Assembly (NCBI RefSeq): GCF_964355755.1
Contig: NC_092672.1
Coordinates: forward strand, 11,716,501 to 11,780,500
Reading direction: 5' to 3'
Source: Antedon mediterranea
Taxonomy: Eukaryota > Echinodermata > Crinoidea > Comatulida > Antedonidae
DNA length: 64,000 nt
The position numbers and the translations under genes are program-made. Below the pieces are notes generated by a model that saw only the letters and a program-made list of their open reading frames with translations, ran no database searches and was not told the origin of the DNA. Of the stretch, positions 16,601-28,889 are shown one piece after another. How positions within the stretch are numbered: the first letter of the stretch is position 1; each line of letters opens with the position of its first letter.

Positions 16601-18185
16601 TGATAGGGAGAAATGAGGTCTGACCTCACAAAATTCGATCCCCAAAATCCGTCTATGGTTGATAGAACCACTTTCAATTGTTGGTATCTTGATGACAACA
16701 CTACCATCATTATAATAACATTAGTTAGCGCAAAATGTTAACGGCACATCATCGTCAGTGTATAGCTCCTTTATGCTGATGCAACTTAGAGGCCTAAAAC
16801 GTTTATACAAGATACTATTATTAACACTATTTCGAATTATTAACCTTCGTATCTATTATAACTACGAATACTAATTAATATTACTTAATTAATAGATTGT
16901 TGTTAGTCTTACTTAAAAAAAATAAAACGTGAACCGCAATATAATAAATATTTATAATAGTTTGAAAATATGTAACCATCCATACGCAAACAAGGTGTTT
17001 TTCTATAGCAGGAGTTCAAATGGGAAGGAGGAGACGGATTACAATGTGTTTTAATAACTTGGCCTAATGAAACATTGTTTACATCATATTCTTTACTCCA
17101 TGTTTACATCTGCCATCACCGTAGCCAATTTCGGAAATAAACTAAAACATAATGTTGGTTATAGTATCTTGTTTAATCATCTGTATATTCATCGACCGTC
17201 AATCACGTGGGTTTAAACGCGCATATTCAATTTTCCAATTAAATATAACAGATGGGAACCACTTTCCGACCAGCATTCTACATTTATAGTGAGAGTTTCT
17301 AATTAAAATGTCAATCTGTGATGAAGATAAACAATCTAATGTGAATGAATTCCAAACCAGACGATAATTTTTGGCGGGGAATTAATTCCTGTTGCCTCAT
17401 CGACTGATGAGCTGATGTGAAGATATTAAAAAGCATACGATTCTTGTAATAGTGTTCGTTGCAAAATCATCCTATTTTCTAAAACGTGGAAAACTGGCTC
17501 GTAAATTGTCAGATGAAAATTAACTTACCCACGTATGTTATAAATTTTAATCAGGAATAGTCAGGCCTCTAGTCCACTTATGTCGTTTAACTTAAGTCAC
17601 AATTGTAAATGGTCAAGTAAAAGTCACAAAAATTGTGAGTAAAGGAAAAAACAGTTATAATACATCGTTTAAGTAAATGATTCAGGCTATACCACCAGTA
17701 CACATTCTAATAATTTCTTTAATAATAATAAATGTTACGATTTACGCAAGAACGATGTTGCATCAACCGGAATGATAAAAGTAACACTGCACATGACAAA
17801 ATAACGGATGAAAAGTGATAGTGGAATGAAAGAATCACTGATGTATAGCACCACCGCTCAAATGTCGGTTATGACAGGCCTATTTACAATTTCTTGAATT
17901 ACCTAAAACTCAGAAACATGAAGGAAATACGACAAAAAGCTATACGTACTGTACAGAGGGAATTGAATGATGGTGTCAATGCTCACATCAGAATATTATT
18001 ATCTTCATGTATGGAGGAAAGAATATAACTAAGTATGTAAAAACGTAAGCAGATACTTAAAAATGTATTGTGTATTATTATCATTACTGAAATTACAATT
18101 ACACATAACTTCGTTTTTAAAAAAATATTTTTAATCCCACATTATTGCGAAAAACGTCGGACGAAAGAGAGAAACGTTTTGGACT
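10700..18185. other. long non-coding stretch
   Basis: No gene is supported over about 7.5 kb. A locally GC-rich patch at about 12845-12965 is unlike its surroundings and may be an unrecognised repeat. Near 13962-13983 there is a C run followed by an A run. The open frame at 12451-12819 lacks an ATG start and any domain. Confidence 0.45.
13962..13983 (+). repeat. homopolymer pair, C run then A run
   Basis: A run of about 13 C, one short CA step, then about 9 A. Such tracts are prone to sequencing and replication slippage, so the lengths are uncertain. Confidence 0.7.
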
Positions 18186-18189
18186 ATTT

Positions 18190-18300
18190 GAGAATAAGAC
18201 CGAGATTCGAACCCGGAACCTTCCGCTTGATATGCAGGTGTCCTAACCATTAGACCACTGGGGATTTCATGGTATAGTTAAAACTCCATTGGATAGTGAC
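18190..18300 (-). repeat. tRNA-like SINE-type element, family C, copy 2
   Basis: On the minus strand it reads TACCATGAAATCCCCAGTGG, then TCTAATGGTTAGGAC (A box) and GGGTTCGAATCTCGG (B box). It matches the copies at 6.9, 40.5 and 40.8 kb, including the CCATGAAA part upstream of the tRNA-like module. The acceptor stem does not close, so a functional tRNA is unlikely. Confidence 0.65.
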
Positions 18301-18309
18301 TTCTAATCA

Positions 18310-21300
18310 ATCTACGGTATCAATGCTCTGAAAAATAAGTTATTAATATACAATTTTATATTATATAATCATTATTTTTGTTTATGATTATTAAATGCCA
18401 ATATTGTTTACATCAGATTGGCTAACAAATTCACTTTTCAACAAATTTAGTTTTCTGTTGTCATAAGTATTATTTCAATTGTAGGAGAATGATATGGTAC
18501 CGTATGGTATTCTATTTTGTGTTTTTTTTAATAAAAAAAGAATTGCCAGCAATTTTATTTTTTTAGAGCATCAACAGTAATAAACTATAAACTATCAACT
18601 TTTATTAGGCGTCCAAACCAGCATATTATATATGCATCAACATTTGAATATTATTATATCTATTTATAACTATTTTAAAATATTAGATGGTTAGTAGGCC
18701 AACATGAAGAAAAACATTTTCTTGTTCCACCTCCAAAGAAATGACGGAAAAGAATTATTAGATGGTCGATAATATTAATATTCTTATTTTGATATTATTT
18801 ACTATTATAACACACCTGAATATATTCTTATCATTTGATTGGACGATTGTGGGTCACAAGCCGTTCAATATATGGTACTATTAAACGATCGTGTGCTAGT
18901 ATATCAATGTAAACTACAGTATTTATTTAATTTATTATAATTTCTTATTTTTTTATATGTTTATTTATGGAGTGAAAAGTCAAATAAAAGTATTAACATT
19001 AGCTTACTCGGTTGCGTTGATGTGATGTTGTTTTCGAACCGAAAAGAAAAACAAAATCCAATCAATAGAATCGTGTATCGAATGTACGTTTTTATTTCAG
19101 TTAGAAATACCAATCTTACTTTAGGCTTTCGAATTATTTTCGTCTACTACTATGCGTCTATATAATTCCATACGTTTACATTAAAGGCGACATATCTACT
19201 TATGACAATGTTGCTTTAAGTCAATTAGGAAAATGCATAATTGCATCAGCTTGAAGCATAATTGATGTAGATATTGAATAGATTGTAGTGCCAATAGGCA
19301 AGAGTGGCAACCAAGTTCTTTTCTTCTTGTATTTTTTGTGTTAATGGTTAAAACAAAAACACTTTGTCGAAAATTGCTGTGAGCAACATTCAAAACTAGT
19401 TAATCTTATTCAGTATAGTCAGTTTTAACTATACATGGCGTCATGGCAACCTAATAAGGAAGAACCAAATAACGCCAATTCTAGTAGTGTCTACTTGTAC
19501 CATGTTGGCTGCAAAAAGTCGACAACAGTCAGATTTAAAATTGGTTGTAATTGGAAAAGTTGTGATTTTTTCTATATGTATAAGTCATATCGCCATCCAT
19601 CTAAGTAAAAAAAAACGTAGCGGCCTCAAGTTAAGTTTCTTTGATTTTTATAGACATACTCCCACGAATACAGTACCAAGATGGTGATTGCACCAAGGCG
19701 TACTATAATTGGTCTAGCACCAAAAAGCAGACAACAAGCAGAATATAGCTATATCTGTAGCTTATTTTGCTAATTTAAGCATATAATCCGTTTCACTGTT
19801 CAGATAAACAAGCACAAGCTTAGTTTTTCTACACAAAGTGTTAATGTTTATTAAATTACCAATGCTCAATAATATAAGTCTTCTTTAAGGCAATCATAGA
19901 TAGCTGTTTAGTTTCCCGACAGAGTTGATATGGCCCACACAGTCACACACTCAGCGGCTACAGTAGTAGGTTAAATAGACATATAGATTGCTTTATTCAA
20001 AACCACTATTTTTCTTCTGAAATAGTAATTGCAAGTTTGTTATTATTAACAATATTCTAGCATGCAGCCATAAATGTATAATTAAGAGTGCTAAAGAAGA
20101 TAATGAGAGTCACTGTGCTTGTCATTTGTATTGATAACCTTCATTTTTTAACATTGCCGTTATAATAATGAATTACAGGTCATAATATGAGATTTCATAG
20201 AATCCCAGGTCGTAATGACTGTACTGGTAATAATCACCGCATTTATAATAAAACATTGTAGGGCCTACCATATCAAGAATCTAATGCACTACTCCATAAA
20301 GATTATTTGTATTTACATATATTTCAGTATCGCTATTTTATTTAAAATGTCGTGAGTTTTTCCTTGCTTTATTTTAAACATTCTGTGCTACCTTTACTTT
20401 ATGCAGGATAATGGTCTCAATGTTCAATTGATCGCCCTGAACTTTTAGCTAAGAATTGCTTATAAAAATCTCGAGTTACTGTGTATTCAATATGACTGAT
20501 ATATCAAAGTAACACGCCCTCTGTCGCTCCATAATTATTTCACTTAATTTCTGAGCGCTCAATTATGTTTTGTTTATTATGTAAGTTCACATTTTCTATT
20601 TTGTTTTACAAGACCACACGCCGATTCCCACCGATGTAAGATTAAATGAATCTTAAAAATTAAAACGACATATGAATACATTCTGTTTTCCAATGTCGTC
20701 ATCCTCCTCCAAATCTGATTTAACATTAAAACGTTCATCAGAAATCATCCTGCTATGTTTATATTTTAGAACTAATCTGTATCAACATCAGTAAATGTTG
20801 TAACGTACGTAACAACGATCATCTGGATAATCTCCCAAACAAAAGTATTGGCCAATTACTTGTATGCAGATATTCCGACGCAACATAACCAATCAATAGA
20901 CCAGTACGAGTGCATCATTATGATGAAGATGACGTAATCTATTTCTGACGATGGGTGATATAGATAGGATTTTATGGCATTCTGTTGATTGACGAAAAGG
21001 TTTAAATCATAATTCTATGATGTCAATTCATAACCAATACCACTATTTTTAGATCTATAGGCTTTCATGTACGTATTGTTAGATGTGTGCTGCTGAAAAT
21101 AGGTAAACAAAGAGTATATTATTATTGATATTCATATAAAGGTTTTTATTTTGTCAACAATAGACAATGAGTGCATCATCAGAAATACCATTTTACGATT
21201 CCATACTATTAAGTTACTTTTAATCATGGCTCTGAGATCAATAAAACTGGACCAGTTCTTATGTGCTTAGTATCTCTTACTTTGGAAGTACTCCAACGAA

Positions 21301-22010
21301 CTGTTTAATACCTCCCAAGCGATTAATAACGAAAATATAAACTACGGCAAGATGCTAATTAAAAGTCTATACACGAGTATGCGCACAATTGGTACACGTG
21401 CATACCTCGACACAGTATTCTAAATACAGTACGGTAATAGCTAATAACATAAACTGCGCAGGTTGCGTCTATTTTGTATTTTATAAAACAATACACAAGA
21501 ACTGATTTTATTAGTGATTGTGTTGATTATTTTTTAGTTAATAACCGACACCTAGATATACTTACTTTCATCATTGTAGAGCCCGTATTGATGCTTTCAA
21601 ATACTCAGATATAGTACAGTTTTCTAAAATGTTTTCAGAACAGAATCAGAAACAATCTCATTGGAGAGTCGTTTTTTAAGTTTAAACTCAGTCTAACTTT
21701 TCATATTTTATAAACTAAGAGTTTAGTTACTCCTATTCCTAGATTGTACCTACTCTGAATTTTTAACTTTTTAATTTTGAGACAATCAAAATTGTTAACT
21801 TGTTAACTTTTATACAATCAAAATGTTCAGATAGCAATTGTAACACTTTTATTAATATATTATTATTGCATATTTTTCTATGTTTTTTTTGTTGTTATAA
21901 TGAACAAGCACATCACAAGATGTTTTATTACGTTTACTTTTCCGCTACTCTCCTGTTTTATTTATATGTTTTTTGATATGTAGAAAGATAATCAAAAAAT
22001 TAATAAATAA
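18310..22010. other. AT-rich non-coding stretch
   Basis: No gene is supported. At 18829-18902 there is a segment related in inverse orientation to 27903-27967 (shared ATCATTTGATTGGACGATTG and ACGATCGT-TGCTAGTA). Otherwise nothing is recognised. Confidence 0.45.
18829..18902 (-). repeat. dispersed element with CAATCGTCCAATCAAATGA block, copy 1
   Basis: On the minus strand this carries a block starting CTAGCACACGATCGTTTA and ending CAATCGTCCAATCAAATGA. The same two blocks in the same order and spacing recur at 27903-27967 on the plus strand. The family is not recognised. Confidence 0.5.
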
Positions 22011-22012
22011 GA

Positions 22013-22392
22013 CTATATATTGAAAATATTCTTTTTTCCAAACCAATAATTAGTAAAAACTAACCTTGACAGTTTCTGTTTAATGACAGGGTCATACACG
22101 TGACTGAGTTGGTGGGTGCCCTCGTCTCTGTTGATGATTTGGTTTCCTCGTCTGCGGACCCAGATGGCTTCACTGATGCGTCGGTTGTTTGTATCTGGTT
22201 CCCTGTCGATGATTTTAGGTTGTGTCCAGTCTATTATATGATTTAACTTGACGGCATGATCTGCTATAGTTGATTTGCTCAGTTCATTTTTTGATTCTCT
22301 ATGTGATTGACGAGTGAAGTTCTTTCTCTGTTGGGTTATCTTTTCTGATTCTTTTCTATGTTCCTTTAACCTTGTGCCAAAACAACGAATTA
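22013..22392 (-). pseudogene. Penelope-type GIY-YIG endonuclease C-terminal fragment
   Basis: The minus-strand frame is open for about 125 codons. It reads GTRLKEHRKE near its start, then ADHAVKLNHIIDW, IIDREPDTNNRRISEAIWVR and NRDEGTHQLSHVYDP. This order is typical of the C-terminal GIY-YIG endonuclease region of Penelope-like retroelements and related proteins. The Arg/His helix and the downstream Glu of that fold are present, but the GIY and YIG strands and the whole reverse transcriptase are missing. It is therefore a fragment without an autonomous role. It is bounded by perfect inverted repeats and ends by reading into one of them. Family assignment is from motif memory and was not searched. 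Confidence 0.75.
22016..22052 (+). repeat. 37-bp inverted repeat, left arm, flanking GIY-YIG fragment
   Basis: This arm is the exact reverse complement of 22391-22427 over 37 bases, with centre block TTTTTTCCAAACCAATAATTA. The arms sit at each side of the endonuclease fragment. Confidence 0.9.
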
Positions 22393-22427
22393 ATTATTGG
22401 TTTGGAAAAAAGAATATTTTCAATATA
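22391..22427 (-). repeat. 37-bp inverted repeat, right arm, flanking GIY-YIG fragment
   Basis: This is the perfect partner of the arm at 22016-22052. Perfect identity beside a decayed coding fragment suggests a recent duplication or a terminal repeat of the element. Confidence 0.9.
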
Positions 22428-22429
22428 CT

Positions 22430-25315
22430 TATACCTACAAACCAGATGAACATTTTCAATCAAATAAGACTATACTTTCAAAATTGGTTATATCAGATGA
22501 TGTTGAATCGTATACTATATTATTATCAGTGGCTCATAGCCAAAGTGCAGTGTACTATTAGATATATGTTTCTTTTATAGTATCCTATCCATATTATCAT
22601 TATACTTGTCACTCATGTGTCGCACATTGATGTTGCGCTATTAAATAGAGTAGGCCTATTAGCTAACGCAAATAACGCATCAACTATCGTGTGAAAAACA
22701 TCTGACTCAAAGACTTTTTCGTCTTTTTATTTGTAGGAATAGCAAATACTATGGTACCGTATTATACTCATATTTATGGATGTTTGGTAAACGTAGGAAA
22801 AACATCATACTGCTAATAATCGATTGGTGTGCGTCACTATAAAGTAGAGGGAAAAACCCGGAGGTGCTGACCAGTCGTGCGCGACCCATGTTGATTTTTG
22901 TACATAATGTACAGTACGTTTAAATGGTTACCAAACTGACAAGCATCTGCTGCTTCTATTGGTAGGCCCTATATTATTAAATATATTGTAATTGTGAACA
23001 CACGTTAGTTGATGATCAATGGAATGTGCCAGATTATCGTGCGCGCGGCACCATGTGTAGCGACAATAAACAGCACCGGGGACTGCTATTTCTTTGTCTG
23101 CTGACTACAGAATGGTTCTGCATTCTGACATTCTCATTTCCAAAATCGTTCTAGGCCTGTTGCAGCCGTCACTTGAGATGAAACAGTCCCACAATTGCTT
23201 GTTTTTAGACATGAAACCGTATGAGAATCGGCTGACCAATCATGCCAAATAACTAGTGTCTGTTGGCTCTTACCCCGTTGACAGGCTAGTTAGTGCCGCA
23301 CAATAAATAGACACGTTTAAACTTTAATATTTTCTAAAAAATGGTTCACAGATAATTATGAAATGTTAGGACTGTCGAAATTATGATGCGTAGAGATAAT
23401 ATAGAACTATAATTAAAGCACGTTGTTATATCGTCTTTCCTCGATGTCATCGACCGGTTACAGCGCTGCTCCATATCAAAAGACATCATCATTGAAGCGG
23501 CGTCTTAGTAATCTGTTATATTAAAATGCATTCGTCAGTTGAGAGAGTTTGGTACCGTATTTGGAGTAACATACACAGTATCATAGTAACTGAAGTTATG
23601 AGGTAGACCAGGGGGGTATATGTTTTAAATTAAATGACAGTATAATTTGTCCGAACACTATAACTATAACACAATAACACTTTTTTTTAAGCATTCAAAA
23701 AAAAAAAATGTATCCACTGAGACGCCACGTGACCGATTATATTTGTATTACGGCACTTTGCGATCGATCGTTGCGGTTACTGTTTTAAACAAAATATGAA
23801 GAGTGTAACAGACTATTACAAGTCTACTATAGAGATAAGGTACATATTTGACTGTATATTGAGGACTTTTAATTCGCTTTCATTCACGCCAATGAAATGA
23901 TTCATTCAGAACAATCTATAGGATACTATTTCGTTAGAATTACGACATATCAAATTATTATTATTATTGTTATTATTTTAATTAAGTCCTTTAAAAACCA
24001 ACTAAGGATTAAAGGCTAGGTGCGGGCCAAAAATGTCTGTTTATCATACATTCAAATGATAATATAATAATAATAATACATTTTTACTTCCTGGAGGTCA
24101 TTAGGTTAAACCACTGAAAAAAAATGTGGTTTTTATAGCAGAATAATATTCTACATGTTGTATTTTACCATTTTAAGGGAAATTCATGTTTTCTTTTATT
24201 GATGTACAATTAACCAAATATTATATTTAAAATTCATTCCTGTACCTGAGCTTTAAGGGAACAGGCGACATACTGCGATCCGGAACACCCTCACACTCTA
24301 ACACGGAGACGCAATAACATAACATTATTCATAATATTTACACAGCATTGTAGTGTATAGATCTACTTGCTGTCATTATGAATCAACTGTCTCTACATCT
24401 AGTTATAATACAATGCAATTCTGTATTATAATTCATTTGCTGCGACACTACACAAGTAAAGTTAAGACTGGTTAAGAATTCATAACAACTCAAATAAGAT
24501 CTATTATTTTGTTATTACTTTTACATCTATTCTTCTTTGTTCAGAAAGTAAATGGCTGTAAAACGTGCCATTAATTAACTTTCTCTATAACAATTTCATT
24601 AGACAGATTATAAGTTGATACGTGTTTGCGAATATTTATTACGGCGAAACGTTTCTTAGCTTTAAAGGTAATTTGTATCGAACGAAGTAGACCTATTCGT
24701 TTAGTTATCTTCTGTTCAAGTTTGATTCAATCCATTAGAGCTTTCAGCATAAGTGATTGAAGCACCGATAGAATCTGCTTGTATATTTAATTGGATTTAA
24801 TTAAAGTAAGGACTTTTAATAAATGGTCAAACAAACATTGGATATATACAAATAAGAATTTCCAAAATCGCGCATAATAAATAATATAAACATGTGGATT
24901 TCAAACAAGATAACATGATTTAACCAGTTTGCATAACTATATACATGGTTGTGAATATCATTTCATAAATTTGATATATTACATGCATTTAATTTTTGCT
25001 TTTTGCAATTTCATAGTTTTATTCAAAATGCCTACAATTTCCTTAAAATAATTTCGCAGTGAGTCATAAATCACTTTTCATTATGTTTTCTTAACAGTGT
25101 TTGTGTGTGTATGTGTCTTCGTGTTTCGCTGACCAAACATTGAATCATGAGTACTTGTGAAGTAATTGTATAATAATGAACACAAATAACAATATATAAT
25201 AATGTGACGTAATGCATCACATAATTAAACTGTGTTGTCTTATTTATTGTCTTAATTATTACCGGTATAACAGAAAGGTATTTATTATCGTCATCGAGCT
25301 TATCTGGATTAGACC
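22430..25315. other. non-coding stretch
   Basis: No gene or known repeat is supported. The part at 22840-23300 is less AT-rich than its surroundings, but no domain-bearing frame is seen on either strand. Confidence 0.4.
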
Positions 25316-25319
25316 CTCT

Positions 25320-25632
25320 ATTGATTGATTGAAATATATATTTATACTGGGTAACCTCTTCAGTCAAAGACTGGTCTCCCAGAGGGCCCAGTTGGTGATC
25401 AGTGGCTGTGATGTACTAATACACCGGGGTAACCCCTACTCTTCTCGAAAGATGTACTAGGTTCTTTAAAGTGCACACGAGCTAGATGTGTACACTGGAC
25501 CTTATAGTCCTTATCCGAGAAGATTTGTTCTACCACCAGAACCATGGAGTGAGTGAGCCTCGAACCCCTGCCGATGGTATGGCTACGTAATTACGGTTCC
25601 ACTGTCTTAACCGCTCGGCCACTCACTCACTC
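25320..25632 (-). repeat. tRNA-Ser/Leu-like SINE, family A, copy 1 (longest)
   Basis: On the minus strand a tRNA-like head reads GTGGCCGAGCGGTTAAGAC (A box), has a long variable-arm region as in tRNA-Ser or tRNA-Leu, and then GGGGTTCGAGGCTCACTCAC (B box). It is followed by a shared body (CCATGGTTCTGGTGGTAGAA, TCTTCTCGGATAAGGA, GGTCCAGTGTACAC) and ends in an ATCA-type short tandem tail. Copies at 45.8 and 50.7 kb share head and body. The head does not form a closed acceptor stem, so it is a SINE and not a tRNA gene. Confidence 0.8.
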
Positions 25633-25689
25633 TACGGACCCACGCTTTTCAGAAGTACAGCGCATATCAAGGCACACCAGGAGACGATC

Positions 25690-25862
25690 CCCTACTATTT
25701 TCGATAGTGTGTCAAGCACTTACGCAGGCCTCCTACACGTCTCATTCAAAGTTTGAGGCAATGAGAGTAAAGCATCTTGCATAAGGATGGTATGTAGGCC
25801 TACAGATAGTCTCGAATCACATGCTAGTCGAACATTAATCATTACACCATCACTCTCAGTTA
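25690..25862 (-). repeat. tRNA-like SINE, family B
   Basis: On the minus strand it begins with GTGATGGTGTAATGATTAATG (A-box-like), followed by TGATTCGAGAC (B-box-like). Downstream is GCAAGATGCTTTACTCTCAT, a body-like segment. It lies directly before the family A SINE in the same orientation. Only one copy is in the window, so the boundaries are approximate. Confidence 0.45.
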
Positions 25863-25869
25863 TACAGCT

Positions 25870-27140
25870 GCACTCCAGAACCACGCAACCGGTCCCAACA
25901 TTGGTGAGAATCGAGGCACCATAGTTTTTTCGACGCAGTTATACTATACTACTATACTATCTATACACTGTCATTTGTTTCATGGGTCATCGAAATTGTT
26001 CTCAGTTGGAATTATCGTGAATGATAAACAGAATTACGTGTGTTCCATTAATGACATAGAGACAGATTAGAACTGTTATCTCAGATTTTATTATATTTAC
26101 TTTTCGAGATTCAATTAGTTTAATACACTTGACATTAGCATCATTAGAAGTAGTAGTTCCAATTTCGTGGAAATTACAAACACACAGCAGAAAATTAATG
26201 TTTGCATAATTTTTATTACCACATTTATTTTAATCAAATGTGTAGAAAGTAATTTAACTTGGTACAAGTACTAGACATTTGATTAAATTTCATTTTGTTT
26301 TGTTTTGAAAATTTGCCAAAAAGAAATACAGCGAGTCGTTATATAGGCGTTATTGATTCGGTAATCAATCATCGAATTTTATAATATAAAACTTGTTAAA
26401 CATCGAAAACATTGCACCTTTAAGTGATTCAATACAAAGCATTTTACATTGATTGATTACCACATAGTATTAAGCTGAGAGACGTGTAAACTTGGAGTCC
26501 ACATTATCTATTTACCCTGTTTTCCCAAGAGAAATTTACACACACTAATCCGATGCATGTACCATCATGCTAGGCCAAGCGTTCCATTAACGCGACTATC
26601 CAGTGAATTATGAGAAATGATAGCTCATGTATTAGTTAAGTTAAATTGGATTTCAGAAAGTAATACGTCACATTTCATGCAGAATACTTGTAACAAGTTA
26701 ACCTAGATTTTAGTTTGTATTACCATAATTATTGAAAAATTTACAATATATGACTATGACACCGATATTGAATTAAGAAATGGAAATATCACACATATTT
26801 GCATGATAGGTAGATTTAACAACGATACAAGTGCCTTGGAATGCATTGATGGCATCACCGTAATTAACATAATTATGTGATTTTTTCCTTCATAAAGTTC
26901 ACAACGCGGCATAAATTTCATGTTTATATAGGCCCTAAGTCAAACGCGCTAAGCTAAACACATATTAATATAAAGAAAAATAATAATTGAGAACTATTTT
27001 AAGTTGCTTTCTTAAAAACAACTGTAAAAACTACTTATGCGTAATGCCCAAATTATAATGTTATATATAAAAATGGAACATCATATTTTCTTTCAACAAT
27101 TAACATTGTTATTTATTCTTGAATTATTGCGGTATACTTC
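25870..27140. other. AT-rich non-coding stretch
   Basis: I see no gene, RNA or repeat family. Confidence 0.45.
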
Positions 27141-27147
27141 GGATTAA

Positions 27148-27316
27148 AGCGTGGTTCCCACTAGCGACGCAACGCAAGGACGCAACGCAAATGAATTGAC
27201 CAATCACAAGCGATGGCTTATTCGCTTGTGATTGCTGTCTATAACTTCGCTTGTCATTGGTTAAAACGCTTGCGTTGCGTTTACGTCCTTGCGTTATGTT
27301 CTAGTGGGAACCAAGC
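27148..27316. mobile_element. TTAA-flanked MITE, family M1
   Basis: A 169-bp palindromic element is flanked by TTAA on both sides (27144-27147 and 27317-27320). The terminal inverted repeats read TGGTTCCCACTAG from each end, followed by GCAACGCAAGGACG-type sequence on the left and its inverted match on the right. There is no coding capacity. TTAA duplication fits piggyBac- or Kolobok-class transposases acting in trans. A degenerate copy is at 59485-59614. Confidence 0.85.
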
Positions 27317-27573
27317 TTAAAGCATTACATTCAGGCCTATTGCTTATTCAGCAGCGACATAAATAATTGTCTTTAATGTTATTAACTTCTTCATGTGATA
27401 CACAACATCTTTTTAATCCTGTAATATATTGATTAAAACTTGATACACAAGTTTCAATTAAAATTCAGACCATATTTCATTAGTAGAAAAATAATGCTCG
27501 CAAAAACTTTAGGCCTAATAATATCCTAAACAATCAACTGTTAACCTGTATTATACAATACTGAATGCTTATG

Positions 27574-27692
27574 AGTGCGATGGTACAAATAGTTTTATGA
27601 GGTGACAGATGAAATTCTATTTCCACGAGGCGAAGCCCGAGTGTAAATAGAATTTCATAAATCACCGAATGAAATTGTTTGTACAATCGCAC
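27574..27692. repeat. 119-bp near-perfect hairpin element
   Basis: The left arm (GTGCGATGGTACAAATA ... GAAATTCTATTT) pairs with the right arm over about 50 bases with roughly four of five positions matching. A short loop lies around 27625-27642. It is probably a MITE of a family different from M1-M4. No clear target duplication is seen. Confidence 0.7.
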
Positions 27693-27902
27693 GAATATAT
27701 ATACAGTATATATAAAACAATTGTTTTGTATAACGTAGATTCTAGTCATCGCCAATTGTTGCTGTGAAGGAGAAATCGCGTCTCGTGTGTTTCGCTGCTT
27801 TCGCTCACCGAACAGACGGTGCTACTATTGGATCTCACGCAGATTTTTTGTTCGTGCGCGAGAAGATTTTTTTTTTTCGTACAAGAAAAAAAAAGACTAT
27901 TA

Positions 27903-27967
27903 CACGATCGTTTGCTAGTACGTACTAATGCACGCTATGTGATAAACAATCGTCCAATCAAATGACA
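27903..27967 (+). repeat. dispersed element with CAATCGTCCAATCAAATGA block, copy 2
   Basis: ACGATCGTTTGCTAGTA and CAATCGTCCAATCAAATGA occur about 28 bases apart, matching the minus strand of 18829-18902. The family is unknown. Confidence 0.5.
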
Positions 27968-28289
27968 GGAATACATTTATTTAGTTGTTATATAATATTT
28001 GTTAACACGAGTGTCTGTTACGCTTTGTAACTCTCCTAAAATAATAGTTAGCCTACTGATCTTTTCAGTAATTTATGAGTGTGGTATAGCAAGGTAGCAA
28101 TATCGGTATAACTAGGCCTGAATCCAGTCTACAATTCGGTTATTCAGACATATTTATGCTGAGTCAATGTTAATGTCAAATGTATCTAACCCAAATAATA
28201 TGTGTGTATACTTGAAGAATAGCTGGAAAGAAAATGTATGTGAAAAAGTAACTGATGACCTCTATAAAACTCATGCATTGAGATATTCA

Positions 28290-28609
28290 TTCTCTATTTT
28301 ATTATTATTATTATTACTTTGTTTACCCAGGGTAAGCCCAAACAGTTAAAAACTGATTTCCATTGGGGCCCTGCATTGACTTAAAAACCATTTACATAAT
28401 AGCATTTTGCTGAATATATTTGATATATGAAGTTCTGATTTAAATAACCCTATGGATGTGATGGTTCTTAACTCCTCTTCGACGCTATTCCACAGGGTTG
28501 CACCAACAACACTAAAACTTGTGGAGAAACATTCTTTTCTCGCAAAAGGAATCTTTAACTTCAACAATGTGGACTGCCTCGTTACACGTGACTGGGATAA
28601 GGGTAGCAT
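28290..28609 (-). pseudogene. LINE reverse-transcriptase ORF C-terminus with 3' tail
   Basis: The minus-strand frame ends with RVTRQSTLLKLKIPFARKEC, then SFSVVGATLWNSVEEELR and FKSELH. That is the usual C-terminal signature of CR1/L2/Jockey-type LINE polyproteins (the GAxLWNSLPxxLR block followed by a FKxxL helix). After the stop the element ends in GGGTAAACAAAG and a short (TAA)n run, like CR1/L2 3' ends. It is 5'-truncated, with no catalytic domain. Confidence 0.75.
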
Positions 28610-28725
28610 ATAGGCCTACTATCTGATTACTTTAAAGTGAAGAAAAGACAACTCTAAATCGTTTATTATTATTTATTTAGGCCTATTGTAGCTTAACAAT
28701 TTCGTCTATTGACCGTCAACTGTAA

Positions 28726-28884
28726 AGCTCTGTCTACACTATCAAACTAGTTGACAAAAAATGTGAGGTGCCCAAATATGGTAGTGATATGCCCAAATAT
28801 GGTAGTGATGTGACACATGTTCATATAATTATGGGTACATCACATTATTTTTGTCACATAAAGTTTGATAGTGTAGACAGAGCT
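28726..28884. mobile_element. TTAA-type MITE, family M2, copy 1
   Basis: A 159-bp element has terminal inverted repeats AGCTCTGTCTACACTATCAA at both ends. The right flank is TTAA (28885-28888) and the left flank is GTAA, a one-base change from TTAA. Inside, GCCCAAATATGGTAGTGAT is directly duplicated. It is non-coding. A shorter copy lies at 42973-43049. Confidence 0.85.
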
Positions 28885-28889
28885 TTAAT

